From NCBI RefSeq assembly GCF_012933445.1, contig NZ_JABBNC010000017.1, positions 110,006-174,005 on the forward strand: a stretch of 64,000 bases of DNA, written 5' to 3'. How positions within the stretch are numbered: position 1 is the stretch's first letter; each line of letters begins with the position of its first letter. Source of the stretch: Actinoplanes sp. TBRC 11911 (GTDB lineage: Bacteria; Actinomycetota; Actinomycetes; Mycobacteriales; Micromonosporaceae). The position numbers and the translations under genes are program-made. Positions 7,858-16,801 of this stretch are shown here, piece after piece. The notes below the pieces were generated by a model that was not told the origin of the DNA, searched no databases, and was given only the letters and a program-made list of their open reading frames with translations.

Positions 7858-9249
7858 TCAGGCGGGCGGGATGTTGTGGTTCATCCGGAACATGTTGCCG
7901 GGGTCGACGCGGGCCTTGATCCCGGCCAGCCGGTCGAACCGCTCCGGGCCCCACGCCAGGCGTACCTCGCCCGGCGTGGTGGCCTCCTCCTTGGACAGGA
8001 AGTTCACCATCCGGCGGTCCCCGGCCGACCACGGCGCGAACGTCTCGACCATCCGGTCGAGCCAGCCGCGCATCTCGCCGGCCTGCTCGGGGCCGCCCAC
8101 CCCGAAGGCGAACATCACGTACGGGATGCCGCGGGTGGACACCGCGTCCGGCACCGCGGGCTCGCGGTCGAAGGCGCCGCCCAGGGCCCGCACCTCGACG
8201 CTGACCAGCGGGTTGTCCGAGGCCGCCCCGGCGAATTCGACCAGCGCGTCGAGCGCCTCGGCCGGGAACTCGCCCAGCGTGGTGGTGCGGTCGTAGTACG
8301 GGATCGGCTCGGTCGGGTCCAGGTGGATCAGCGCGGTCTCGGTGAACGGTCGCGTCTGCACCGCGTCGAGCAGCGCGGGGGCGGCCGCCCGGATCGGCGC
8401 GAACAGCCGCTCACCGTCGGCAGCGGCACCCAGGTACGCGAACCGGACGTGCAGCACGAAGGCGCCCCGCAACGGCGCCGGCAGGTCGGGCAGGGGTGGC
8501 AGCCGCTGCACGGCGAACGATGTCGTCGCCTCCTCCGGCAGCTCCGGCGCCCACGTCCGCCACACGCTCAGCACGTCGGCCAGGTCCTCGCCGGCGAAGT
8601 GCACTCCCCCGCCGTAGAAGTCGGTGACCGGGAACAGCTCGAACTCGATCGCGGTGACCACGCCGAAGTTGCCCTTGCCGCCGCGCAGCGCCCAGAACAG
8701 GCCGGGGTCGCTGTCCGCGGTCACCGCCCCGAGCGAACCGTCCGCGGTGACCAGCTCGATGCGGGTGACGTGGTCGGCGGCGTACCCGTGGGTGCGGCCC
8801 AGCACCGGGCCCTGCCCGCCGCCCAGCGTGTAGCCGACCACCCCGACGCCCGGCGCCGAACCGCTCAGCGGCGCGAGCCCGTGCGGGACCGACTCGGCCA
8901 CCACCGTCCGCCAGCGCACCCCGGCCTCGGCGCGGCCGGTCCGGGTGTCCGGATCGATCCGGACACCCTGCATCCGGGACGTGTTGATCAGGACGGCGCC
9001 CTCGGCGTCGCGGGTCACCTGGTGCGCGGTCGCCTTCACCGCCACCGGCAGCCCGCGGCTCGCCGCGAAGCGGACCGCGGCCTGCACGTCGGCCGCGCTG
9101 AGCACCCCGACCGCCACGGCCGGCGCCAGCGGGTTGTTCAGGTTGTTCGAGGCCACCTCGGCCGCGTAGCCCTCGTCGCCGGGCAGGTATACCGGCCCGG
9201 CGACGGTGGCGCGCAGTTCGGCAACCTCCAGCAAGGCTGTCTCAGTCAC
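7858..9249 (-). CDS. FAD-dependent oxidoreductase, berberine-bridge (BBE/GlcD-like) type
   Basis: The 463-aa protein has an N-terminal PCMH FAD-binding domain and a C-terminal BBE motif. Visible landmarks are the covalent-flavin His in VKATAHQVTRD (about residue 77), INTSRMQGVRIDPDTRTGRAEAG, GYTLGGGQGPVLGRTHGYAADHV, and a C-terminal DPGNMFRMNHNIPP. The Cys that makes a second flavin bond in bicovalent members is absent (SGSAPGVGVVGY), so single attachment is predicted. The GTG start at 9249 follows a GGGGGA ribosome site. It converges with trpC and is a clear paralogue of the gene at 25981. Such enzymes oxidise sugars or natural-product intermediates; the substrate is unknown. Confidence 0.9.
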   Translation of the reverse strand: MTETALLEVAELRATVAGPVYLPGDEGYAAEVASNNLNNPLAPAVAVGVLSAADVQAAVRFAASRGLPVAVKATAHQVTRDAEGAVLINTSRMQGVRIDPDTRTGRAEAGVRWRTVVAESVPHGLAPLSGSAPGVGVVGYTLGGGQGPVLGRTHGYAADHVTRIELVTADGSLGAVTADSDPGLFWALRGGKGNFGVVTAIEFELFPVTDFYGGGVHFAGEDLADVLSVWRTWAPELPEEATTSFAVQRLPPLPDLPAPLRGAFVLHVRFAYLGAAADGERLFAPIRAAAPALLDAVQTRPFTETALIHLDPTEPIPYYDRTTTLGEFPAEALDALVEFAGAASDNPLVSVEVRALGGAFDREPAVPDAVSTRGIPYVMFAFGVGGPEQAGEMRGWLDRMVETFAPWSAGDRRMVNFLSKEEATTPGEVRLAWGPERFDRLAGIKARVDPGNMFRMNHNIPPA

Positions 9250-9355
9250 AGTTCCCCCAGTTATGTGGTGCTTCCGTCGGGGACGAAGCTAGCGGGGAGA
9301 ACTCGGTGCCTGAGGTGTGAGAACCGCCATTGACCTGCGGATGAACGCCGGGCGG

Positions 9356-10303
9356 TCAGGCGAAGAGATCACGTAGCCAGCGCAGATTGATCGGGGGCTG
9401 GAACGTGTCGCCGCTCTCGTGCCCGTTGTACGGCCACACCTGCAACCGCTTCGGGCCCGCGTACCGGTGGTAGGCGGCGTACACGGTGGAGGGCGGGCAG
9501 ATGTCGTCCATCAGGGCGACCGTGTAGAGCGCCGGCGCCCTCCCCCGGGCCGCGAAATGCAGGCCGTCGAAGTAACCCAGAGTGGTGAACACGTCGTCGG
9601 CCCGGTCCCGGTTGGCCCTCAGCATGTCGGCCAGCTCCCGGTACGGGTACCCGTCGGTGATCTCGCTGGCCCGCCGGAAATGGGTGAGGAACGGGACGTC
9701 GATGATCGCCCCGGCCAGCCCGGTGCGCAGGCCCGCCACCGCCTGCGCGAGGCCGCCGCCCTGGCTGGCCCCGGCCACCACGATCCGCGACGCGTCGACC
9801 TCGGGGCGTTGGGCCGCGGCGTCCACGGCCCGGACCGCGTCGGTGAACAGCCGCCGGTAGTAGTACTGGTCACGGTCGAGCACGCCGCGGGTGAGCAGGC
9901 CGACGTGCTGCGGGCCGACGCCGGGCAGGTCGGGGGTGTCGCCGTCGCCCTGGCCACGCGAGTCCATCACGAAGACCGCGTACCCCGCCGCGGGCCAGAC
10001 CAGCCACTCGTGCGGACGGCCGCGGCCACCGCCGTACCCGATGAACTGAATGATCGTCGGCAGCGGCCCGGCCTGCGCCGCCGGGGTGAGGAACCAGCCG
10101 GCCACCGGCGTGCCGCCGAAGCCGGTGAAGCGCACGTCGTAGACCTCGACGTTCGGCAGCAGCGCGTCATACGGCGTGAACGTGGCTTCCACGGTGCTCT
10201 GGGAAGCCAACGTGGACTGCCAGAAGGCGTCGAAGCCGGCCGGTTCCTCGACGACGGGCCGGTAGTTCTCGAGCTCGGCTACGGGCAGATCGAACTGTGC
10301 CAT
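9356..10303 (-). CDS. Acetylxylan esterase / cephalosporin-C deacetylase family esterase (CE7, AXE1)
   Basis: The 315-aa length and sequence are typical of carbohydrate esterase family 7. The catalytic triad can be placed: Ser180 in GASQGGG, Asp266 in LMDDICPPST, His295 in PYNGHESG. The fold start GFGGTPVAGWFL and the DSRGQGDGDT loop are also family marks. No signal peptide is present, so it deacetylates imported sugars in the cytoplasm. It is the last gene of a five-gene operon (GH36, binding protein, two permeases, esterase), 6 bases after the second permease. This suggests that the imported oligosaccharides carry acetyl groups. Confidence 0.93.
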   Translation of the reverse strand: MAQFDLPVAELENYRPVVEEPAGFDAFWQSTLASQSTVEATFTPYDALLPNVEVYDVRFTGFGGTPVAGWFLTPAAQAGPLPTIIQFIGYGGGRGRPHEWLVWPAAGYAVFVMDSRGQGDGDTPDLPGVGPQHVGLLTRGVLDRDQYYYRRLFTDAVRAVDAAAQRPEVDASRIVVAGASQGGGLAQAVAGLRTGLAGAIIDVPFLTHFRRASEITDGYPYRELADMLRANRDRADDVFTTLGYFDGLHFAARGRAPALYTVALMDDICPPSTVYAAYHRYAGPKRLQVWPYNGHESGDTFQPPINLRWLRDLFA

Positions 10304-10309
10304 CCAGAC

Positions 10310-11176
10310 CTATCCTTTGCTGGCGCCGAGGGTGAGCCCGGCGACGAAGTGCCGTTGCAGTGCGAGGTAGACGATAAGCGTCGGGATCACGGTGAGGGTG
10401 GCGCCCGCGGCGATCAGGTTGTAGTTCATCAGGAACTGGCCCTGCAGGCTGTTGACCCCGGTGGTGATGGGCAGCCGGTCGCCGCTGGAGAGGAACAGCA
10501 GCGGCCAGAAGAAGTCGTTGTAGAGCCAGATCACCTGCAGGGTGGCGAGCGCGGCCAGGGCCGGCCGGGTCAGCGGCAGGATGATGCGCCGGAACTGCCG
10601 CCACACGCCGGCGCCGTCCACCAGCGCCGCCTCGGTGAGCTCGCCGGGCAGCGTCTTCATGTAGTTGGACAGCACGAACGTGCAGAACCCGAGCTGGAAG
10701 GCGACCTCGACGGCGATCACCGCGTAGTAGGTGTCCAGCAGCGATCCCGAGGTGCTGAGCACGTACGGGAGCGGGGTGTGTTTGAACATCTCGAACAGCG
10801 GCGCGGCGAGGACCTGCGGCGGCAGCATGTTGCCCGCGGTGAACAGGATCAGCAGGGTGACGTTGAACTTCCACGTGTACCGGCTGACCGCGAACGCCAT
10901 CATCGACGCCAGCGCCAGGGTGAGCAGCACGGACGGCACGGCTATGTAGAGCGAGTTCACGAAATATCGGGGTAAATCGCCGTCGGTCCAGGCCGTGCCG
11001 AAATTGTGCAGGTTGAACGGCCCGTGCAGGCTCCAATAGCCGTACTTGTCGGTGACCTCCTTGGGCCGCAACGAGGTGTAGAGCGTCCACAGCAGAGGGG
11101 CGAGCCACAACGCGGACATGGCGAGCAGAAACACATGGGTGCCACTGTGTCTAACGTTTTGGGTAGGGCGGCGCAT
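10310..11176 (-). CDS. Carbohydrate ABC transporter permease, MalG type
   Basis: The 288-aa inner-membrane protein has about six predicted membrane helices and the EAA loop (ELTEAALVDGAGVWRQFRRIILPLTRPA) that contacts the ATPase. ATG 11176 is chosen because its A is shared with the TGA of the upstream permease (TGATG), a coupling overlap; longer readings of the frame lack coding character. It pairs with the MalF-type gene. No ATP-binding subunit is encoded nearby, so a shared MsiK-like ATPase elsewhere is likely, as is common in actinobacterial sugar importers. Confidence 0.95.
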   Translation of the reverse strand: MRRPTQNVRHSGTHVFLLAMSALWLAPLLWTLYTSLRPKEVTDKYGYWSLHGPFNLHNFGTAWTDGDLPRYFVNSLYIAVPSVLLTLALASMMAFAVSRYTWKFNVTLLILFTAGNMLPPQVLAAPLFEMFKHTPLPYVLSTSGSLLDTYYAVIAVEVAFQLGFCTFVLSNYMKTLPGELTEAALVDGAGVWRQFRRIILPLTRPALAALATLQVIWLYNDFFWPLLFLSSGDRLPITTGVNSLQGQFLMNYNLIAAGATLTVIPTLIVYLALQRHFVAGLTLGASKG

Positions 11177-12129
11177 CAGTCTGCCTTCCGGAACGTGCGG
11201 ACCAGGTAGATGACGATCGGGATGAGCGAGACGATCAGCAGCAGCACCGCCAGCGCCGAGCCGACGCCGATGACCTGGCCCTCGCCGACCAGGTTCTGGA
11301 TGACCAGCACGCTGAGCAGTTCGAGGCCGTTGGTGCCGTGGTTGATCACCCAGACGATGTCGAACGCGCGCAGCGCCTCGATGAACGTGATCACCACGAC
11401 CAGGATGTTGATCTGCCGCATCGCCGGGAAGACGACCCGGAACAGGGTCTGCCGGCCGGTCGCGCCGTCGATCGACGCGGCCTCGCGCAGGCTCGGGTCC
11501 AGCCCCTTCAACCCGGCCAGGTACAGCACCATGATGTAGCCGGCGTGCCGCCAGCCGGTCGCGATCAAGGCCGCCCACAGGTTGACGTGCGGATCGCCGA
11601 GCCAGTCCACCGCGCCGTTGGTCCCGGCCGTACCCAGAAGGTTGTTGAGAAGTCCCTCGTTGCGGGCGTAGACCAGCTGCCAGACGATGCCGACGAGCAC
11701 CAGCGACAGCATCACCGGGGTGAAAAAGACGCTCTGATACAGGCGGGTGAAGCGGATCTGCTGGTCGAGCACGACCGCGAGCAGGACGCCGAGCGGGGTG
11801 GCGACCAGCGCGAGGAACCCCAGCCAGATCACGTTGTGCGCGATGGCCGGCCAGAACGGCGGGTAGTCCCGCAGCGCGTATCGGTAGTTGTCCAGGCCCA
11901 CCGGCTTGATGCCGGAGAGGGCGAGCCCGTTCCACCGGGTGACGGACAACCCGATGGACAGCAGCGTGGGGATCCAGATGAGCACGGCCTGGATCAGCGT
12001 GGGCACGCCCACCATCAGGCCGAGCACCAGCCGGTCGGAGCCGGTCAGACGCCGCACCCGGCCGGCACGCGCACGCGGCGCGCGCTCAACCTCGGTGGCG
12101 ACCGGCACGGGAGCGGTCGTCTGCGTCAT
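11176..12129 (-). CDS. Carbohydrate ABC transporter permease, MalF type
   Basis: The 317-aa membrane protein has a cytoplasmic N-terminus rich in Arg and about six helices. Its EAA motif reads LREAASIDGATGRQTLFRVVFPAM. It starts 4 bases after the binding-protein stop and overlaps the next permease by one base. It is paralogous to the permease at 53926 (both share the GYIMVLYLAGLKG / GYVMVLYLAGLKG block). It forms the membrane channel with the MalG-type partner for alpha-galactoside uptake. Confidence 0.95.
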   Translation of the reverse strand: MTQTTAPVPVATEVERAPRARAGRVRRLTGSDRLVLGLMVGVPTLIQAVLIWIPTLLSIGLSVTRWNGLALSGIKPVGLDNYRYALRDYPPFWPAIAHNVIWLGFLALVATPLGVLLAVVLDQQIRFTRLYQSVFFTPVMLSLVLVGIVWQLVYARNEGLLNNLLGTAGTNGAVDWLGDPHVNLWAALIATGWRHAGYIMVLYLAGLKGLDPSLREAASIDGATGRQTLFRVVFPAMRQINILVVVITFIEALRAFDIVWVINHGTNGLELLSVLVIQNLVGEGQVIGVGSALAVLLLIVSLIPIVIYLVRTFRKAD

Positions 12130-12133
12130 CGGA

Positions 12134-13390
12134 TCACGCGGCCGCGTACAAGGTCTTGGCCTGTGTCTCCAGGTTCTTCAGGTCGACCTTGCCGTCCTTC
12201 AGGAAGCTCTGCAGGGCGGGGATCATCACGTTGTTCGCCATGGCCGGCAGCGCGTCGCGGTCGAAGAACTGGCTCACCTTCTTCGACTGCGCGATCATCT
12301 CGGCGGCCTTCTTCTGGATCGGGGAGAACGTCGAGGTGTTCGCGTCCGCCGCGGTCTGCAGGTTCGACGAGTCCTTCGAGGCGTACGCGTCCTGCGCCGC
12401 ACCGGTGCCGAGGAAGGACAGGAAGTCCATCGCGGCCTTGTTCTTCTCGGCCCGTCTGGTCATCACGAAGCCGTCGATGGGCGCCTCGATCGCGTCGGTG
12501 CCCTCGACCGCGATCGCCGGGAACGGGAAGAAGTCCAGATCGTCCACGATGGACTTGTCGGTGATCTCCTGGAGCAGGAACGTGCCGATCAGGTACATGC
12601 CGGATTTCTTGTTCGCCATGTTGTGCGCGGCCTGCTGCCAGGTCGCGCCCAGCGCGCCGGTGTCCTGATAGGGCAGCAGCGCCGTCCAGTTGTCGAAGAC
12701 GGCCTGCACCTTGGGCGAGTCCCAGGATTCGTGGTGCGCGCACAGGTCGACGTGGAACTGGTAGCCGTTGGTCCGCATGTTCAGGTAGTCGAACGTGCCC
12801 ATCGCGGGCCAGCCGTCCTTGTCGCCGAACGCGATCGGCGACAGGCCGTCCTTCTTCATCGTGGCGCACAGGGCGAGCAGCTCGTCCCACGTGCCCGGCA
12901 CCTGGTACCCGTGCTGCTGCCACACGCTCTTGCGGTAGAAGACGGCCCACGGGTAGTTGTAGTTGGGAATCAGATACTTCTTGCCCTGGTACGCGGACGC
13001 GTCGGCGAGACCGGCCCCGAAGTTCTTGCCGATCGTCTCCCAGGCGTCGTCGACCGGCGCGAGCAGCCCCTTGCCGGCGTAGTACCGCATCCGGTACCCG
13101 GCGAACCAGGTGATGACGTCCTCGGGGTTGGCCTGCAGGTAGGTACTGATGTTGTTGACCAGCTGGTCGCGGGGCATGACGTTGAGGCGGACGGTGTCCC
13201 CGGACTGCTGCTGGAAGAGGTCGACCATGGCCTGGATGCCGGACTTCGGGACGGCGTCGGCCAGACCGGAGCCGAGCGAGGTGGCCTTGGAATCGGCGGC
13301 CTGGGTGGCGGGGTCGCCGCCGCTGCACGCGGCGAGGATCGGGATGGCTCCTAGTGCGGCGGTTCCTTTGAGGACGGAACGACGATGCAT
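12134..13390 (-). CDS. Extracellular sugar-binding lipoprotein of ABC transporter
   Basis: The 418-aa protein has a signal peptide starting MHRRSVLKG and a lipobox LAAC (Cys22). The twin Arg suggests Tat export. The rest is a family 1 solute-binding fold; aromatic and acidic residues such as NYNYPWAVFYRKS and DDLDFFPFP line the likely sugar site. It follows the GH36 gene by 17 bases and precedes the permeases by 4. It is clearly paralogous to the binding protein at 52652, sharing STFSP, DDLDFF and QFF.RD blocks. The ligand is probably an alpha-galactoside (raffinose or melibiose type or galactan fragments), inferred from context. Confidence 0.95.
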   Translation of the reverse strand: MHRRSVLKGTAALGAIPILAACSGGDPATQAADSKATSLGSGLADAVPKSGIQAMVDLFQQQSGDTVRLNVMPRDQLVNNISTYLQANPEDVITWFAGYRMRYYAGKGLLAPVDDAWETIGKNFGAGLADASAYQGKKYLIPNYNYPWAVFYRKSVWQQHGYQVPGTWDELLALCATMKKDGLSPIAFGDKDGWPAMGTFDYLNMRTNGYQFHVDLCAHHESWDSPKVQAVFDNWTALLPYQDTGALGATWQQAAHNMANKKSGMYLIGTFLLQEITDKSIVDDLDFFPFPAIAVEGTDAIEAPIDGFVMTRRAEKNKAAMDFLSFLGTGAAQDAYASKDSSNLQTAADANTSTFSPIQKKAAEMIAQSKKVSQFFDRDALPAMANNVMIPALQSFLKDGKVDLKNLETQAKTLYAAA

Positions 13391-13407
13391 GACAGCTCCA
13401 CGGTGGA

Positions 13408-15495
13408 TTAGGGCAGTCTGGTGAGCCGGACGAGCGCACTCGCGTGGTCGCCGGCCGGCATGTCGAGGGGCAGCCCTTTTTCTTGAAGCACGGCCCCTTG
13501 ATAGGTGCGTCCGGTGTCGAGATCCCGATACACGGCACCGGCCTCCACCGCGGACAACGGCAGGGGCCCGGGAGTGTGGCCGTACGGGCGGCTCGGCAGC
13601 CAGGCGAGAATCACGTGATCGTCGTTCAGCGTGTACTGCACCCCGGTCAGGGTGCCGGCGCCGGTGAGCCGGTACGCCGTGCCGTGCTGGACGACGGGTC
13701 GGACGCGCTTGTATTCGCGGACGAGGTCGGCGGCCTCCTCAAGCTCGTCGGGGGTCCAGGTGGTCAGGTCGCCACCGAGGCCGAGGACGCCGGCCATGGA
13801 CACGTGGAAACGGAACCGCAGCGGGGTGGACCGCGCGGTGGTCACGTTCGGGCTGTCGGTCACCCAGGCACCCATCACCTGGGCCGGGAACACCTGAGCG
13901 AAGCCGTTCTGGATCGCGATCCGGTCGATCGGATCGGTGTTGTCGGACGGCCACACCTGGTCGGTGCGAGCGAGGATGCCGAGGTCCGCCCGGCCGCCCC
14001 CGCCGGCGCACGACTCGATGCGCAGCCCGGGATGGCCGGCGCGGAGCCGATCCATGATCTGGTGCACGGCCCGGGTGTGGTCGAGATACACCCGGTCCGG
14101 GTCGGCGTGCCCGGGCCATCCCGCCTCGGTGAAGGGGCGGTTGCAGTCCCACTTGAGGAAGTCGATGCCGTGCTCGCCGACGAGCCGGTCGAGCCAGGCG
14201 TGCGTCCAGTCGCGGACGTCCGGGCGGGCCAGGTTGAGCACGAGCTGGTGGCGCATCTCGGTGCGGCGGCGGTTCGCGGTGTGCAGCACCCAGTCGGGGT
14301 GCTCGCGGTAGAGGTCGCTGTCCGGGTTGACCATCTCCGGTTCCACCCAGATGCCGAACTTCATGCCACTCTGCCGTACCGCGGCGACCAGGTTCGTCAG
14401 GCCGTGCGGGAAACGCTCCGGGTTCGGCGTCCAGTCGCCAAGGCCCTTGCGTTCGTTCGCGCGCCGCCCGAACCAGCCGTCGTCCATCACGAACATCTCG
14501 GCGCCGACCTCGGCCGCCCGCCGGGCGAGGGCGATCTGCCCGGCCTCGTCCACGTCGAAGTGGGTGGCCTCCCACGAGTTGTAGAGGACCGGGCGCAGCT
14601 CCTCCGGATGCGGCAGAATATTTGCCCTTATATACGCATGCCACGTCCGGCTCACCCCTCCGAAGCCGGCCGTGGAGTACACACCGGCGAAGACCGGGGT
14701 CCGCAGGGTCTCGCCCGCGGTCAGCGTCCAGGTCAGGCCCTCATGCCCGAAACCCCCGGTCCATCCCGTACGCCCTCCCGGGTCCCGTTGCACCGTGACG
14801 CGCCAGCTTCCGCTCCAGGCCAGGGCCGTGCTCCAGACCTCGCCGTGCTCCTCGCCCGCGGTGCCGTCGTCGAGCGCGAGCCACGGGTTCGCGTGATGGC
14901 TGGTGAGGCCGCGGCGGCTGGTCAGCACGGTCTCGGCGGCGGCGAGCTCACCGCGCCGCAGGCGGAACTCGCTGTTCCAGGCGCCGACCAGGTGGCTGAG
15001 CCGTCGAGGGCCGGCCGGCACGGTCCACGCCGCGGAGTCGCAGCGCTGCAGCGTGACCGGCTCGTGGCCGGTGTTGGTGACCTCGGTCCAGCGCTCCACG
15101 ACGTCGCCGCGCATCCGGTAGTGCAGCTTGACGGTCAGCGGGTAGTGCCGGTCGGCGAGGTCGATACGCAGGTGAGCGTCCTCGACGATCTCGTGGCCGA
15201 GGTACTTCCACTCGATGCCGCGGCCCAGATCGGCCCAGCGCACCTGCAACGCGGCCGGCCCGAAGTGCGCCCCGCCCTCGACCGGCAGCTCGTCGGCGCC
15301 GGCCTTCTCCTCGAAGCTGCTGGCCGCCGGGTCCGGGGGCTCCTGCCCGACCAACGCGGCCGCTTCCTCCACAGTGACCGGCGCACCCCAGTGCACATGG
15401 CGGACACAGTCGTCGGCGTCGAGCCGGACGGCGTAGGCGGTGGAGGTCCCGGTCAGCAGCCACAGGCGCAGGCGGGGTTCGTAAGCGACTCGCAT
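13408..15495 (-). CDS. Alpha-galactosidase, glycoside hydrolase family 36 (locus 1)
   Basis: The 695-aa cytoplasmic enzyme has the three GH36 parts: an N-terminal beta-sandwich, a catalytic barrel (SWEATHFDVDEAGQIALARRAAEVGAEMFVMDDGWFG), and a C-terminal beta domain. The nucleophile is Asp450 in FLKWDCNR and the acid/base is Asp518 in VWPSDNTDP. ATG 15495 is chosen because AAGGA lies six bases upstream; an ATG five codons earlier has no such site. It heads the five-gene operon and is divergent from the ROK regulator. A short AT-rich patch near 14615-14642 sits inside the coding region. Confidence 0.95.
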   Translation of the reverse strand: MRVAYEPRLRLWLLTGTSTAYAVRLDADDCVRHVHWGAPVTVEEAAALVGQEPPDPAASSFEEKAGADELPVEGGAHFGPAALQVRWADLGRGIEWKYLGHEIVEDAHLRIDLADRHYPLTVKLHYRMRGDVVERWTEVTNTGHEPVTLQRCDSAAWTVPAGPRRLSHLVGAWNSEFRLRRGELAAAETVLTSRRGLTSHHANPWLALDDGTAGEEHGEVWSTALAWSGSWRVTVQRDPGGRTGWTGGFGHEGLTWTLTAGETLRTPVFAGVYSTAGFGGVSRTWHAYIRANILPHPEELRPVLYNSWEATHFDVDEAGQIALARRAAEVGAEMFVMDDGWFGRRANERKGLGDWTPNPERFPHGLTNLVAAVRQSGMKFGIWVEPEMVNPDSDLYREHPDWVLHTANRRRTEMRHQLVLNLARPDVRDWTHAWLDRLVGEHGIDFLKWDCNRPFTEAGWPGHADPDRVYLDHTRAVHQIMDRLRAGHPGLRIESCAGGGGRADLGILARTDQVWPSDNTDPIDRIAIQNGFAQVFPAQVMGAWVTDSPNVTTARSTPLRFRFHVSMAGVLGLGGDLTTWTPDELEEAADLVREYKRVRPVVQHGTAYRLTGAGTLTGVQYTLNDDHVILAWLPSRPYGHTPGPLPLSAVEAGAVYRDLDTGRTYQGAVLQEKGLPLDMPAGDHASALVRLTRLP

Positions 15496-15559
15496 CAAGA
15501 TCCTTACCAAGTGATGAACAGCGCAGAGATTAGGAGCGATGATGAACAGAAATCAATAC

Positions 15560-15588
15560 TTGACGAAGTTAATTATTCCCCCTAGCTT
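15560..15588 (+). promoter_or_regulatory. Likely promoter of the ROK regulator (leaderless)
   Basis: TTGACG (15560-15565), a 17-bp spacer and TAGCTT (15583-15588) lie 7 bases before ATG 15596, the arrangement expected for a leaderless transcript. The surrounding 15540-15590 stretch is AT-rich compared with both flanks. A 10-bp direct repeat TGATGAACAG at 15512-15521 and 15540-15549 (28-bp period) lies between this promoter and the divergent GH36 gene and may be a regulator site. Confidence 0.55.
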
Positions 15589-15595
15589 TCCGGAC

Positions 15596-16768
15596 ATGGT
15601 TCCGGTTGATGACGACGTGGCGCTCGCCGCATCCCCGGCCGCGGCGGCGATCCTGACCGCCCTGGTCACGGCGGGCCCGCAGAGCCGGGTGAGCCTCGCG
15701 CGCAAGCTCGGGCTCTCCTCCGCGGCCGTCACCAAGGCGGCGCGTCCGCTCATCGACGCCGGATACCTGGCCGAGCTCGGCGCCACCGAGCGCACCGGTC
15801 CGGGGGCGGGCCGCCCGGCCAGCCCGCTCACCGTGCACCCCGACCGGGAGTTCTTCGTCGGCGTCAAGCTCACCGGCGACGAGCTCATCGGTGTGGTGTG
15901 CGACCTGACCGCGCAGATCCGCGCGGTCGCCCACCGCACCCTCGCCAGCCAGGCCGTGGACGACGTGCTCACCGAGATCGCCGCGATCACCGGCGACCTG
16001 CTGGACGGTGCGCCGGACTACCGGTCGCGGACCCGCCGGCTGGGTCTGGCCGTCTCCGGCGACGTGGACCGGGAAACCGGCCACGTGCGGTACTCGCCGT
16101 TCCTGCACTGGCACGACGTCGCTCTCGCGAAACTGGCCGCGGCCGCCACCGGCCTGCAGGTCACCGTGGAGAACGACGTCAAGGCGCTGACCACGGCCGA
16201 GCACTGGTTCGGCGAAGGCGCCGGTGCCGACTCGTTCGCCCTGGTCACGGTCGGTTCCGGGATCGGCTGCGGGCTGGTCGTCAACGGCCGGCCGGTCTCC
16301 GGCTCGCACGGCGTGGCCGGCGAGATCGGGCACCTGTCGGTCGACGCGACCGGGCCGGCCTGCCACTGCGGCAGCCGGGGCTGCGTCGAGGCCATCGCCG
16401 GGACCGAGCCGATAGTGGCCGCGGCGCGCGCGGCCGCCGGCCGGACGGACCTGTCCATCTCCGACGCGGTGGAGCTCGCCCGCTCCGGCGATCCCGCCGT
16501 CGTCACCGTGTTCGCCCGCGCCGGCGAGGCCATCGGGCTCGCCATCGCCGCGGTCGCCAATCTGGTCGGCCCGGCCCGCATCGTCGTCTCCGGTGAGGGC
16601 CTGGCCGCGTACGACCTGTTCGAACCGCACATCCGGGCCGGCTTCGAGCGGCAGGCGTTCGGCGCCGCCGCCGACTGCCCGCTCTCGATCCGTCCGCTTC
16701 CGTTCGAGGAGTGGGCGCGCGGGGCCGCCGCTGTCAGCATCCAGTCCCGTCTCGTCCCACTCGGCTGA
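15596..16768 (+). CDS. ROK-family transcriptional repressor
   Basis: The protein has an N-terminal winged helix (about 15-70: AILTALVTAGPQSRVSLARK, LGLSSAAVTKAARPLIDAG) fused to a ROK sugar-kinase-like domain. The zinc-binding motif CHCGSRGCVEAIAG is present and ENDVKA, GSGIGCGLV and GEIGH mark the sugar-binding fold. An upstream ATG at 15539/15542 with a ribosome-like AGGAG is possible, but the 19 extra codons use AGA, TTA, ATT and other AT-rich codons unlike the rest, so I prefer ATG 15596 (390 aa). It probably represses the divergent GH36 operon and the downstream GH27 gene in the absence of galactosides. Confidence 0.9.
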   Translation: MVPVDDDVALAASPAAAAILTALVTAGPQSRVSLARKLGLSSAAVTKAARPLIDAGYLAELGATERTGPGAGRPASPLTVHPDREFFVGVKLTGDELIGVVCDLTAQIRAVAHRTLASQAVDDVLTEIAAITGDLLDGAPDYRSRTRRLGLAVSGDVDRETGHVRYSPFLHWHDVALAKLAAAATGLQVTVENDVKALTTAEHWFGEGAGADSFALVTVGSGIGCGLVVNGRPVSGSHGVAGEIGHLSVDATGPACHCGSRGCVEAIAGTEPIVAAARAAAGRTDLSISDAVELARSGDPAVVTVFARAGEAIGLAIAAVANLVGPARIVVSGEGLAAYDLFEPHIRAGFERQAFGAAADCPLSIRPLPFEEWARGAAAVSIQSRLVPLG

Positions 16769-16801
16769 GTGTCCTTGATCGTCCTCAAGGAGGTTCCCGC
16801 A

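Noticed and set aside
10310..11935. 541-aa version of the MalG-type permease
   Set aside because: The upstream part overlaps the MalF gene in another frame; TGATG coupling sets the start at 11176.
15539..15595. N-terminal extension of the ROK regulator
   Set aside because: Codons are AT-rich and rare (AGA, TTA, ATT) and contain a good promoter; treated as non-coding, though the AGGAG before ATG 15542 leaves some doubt.
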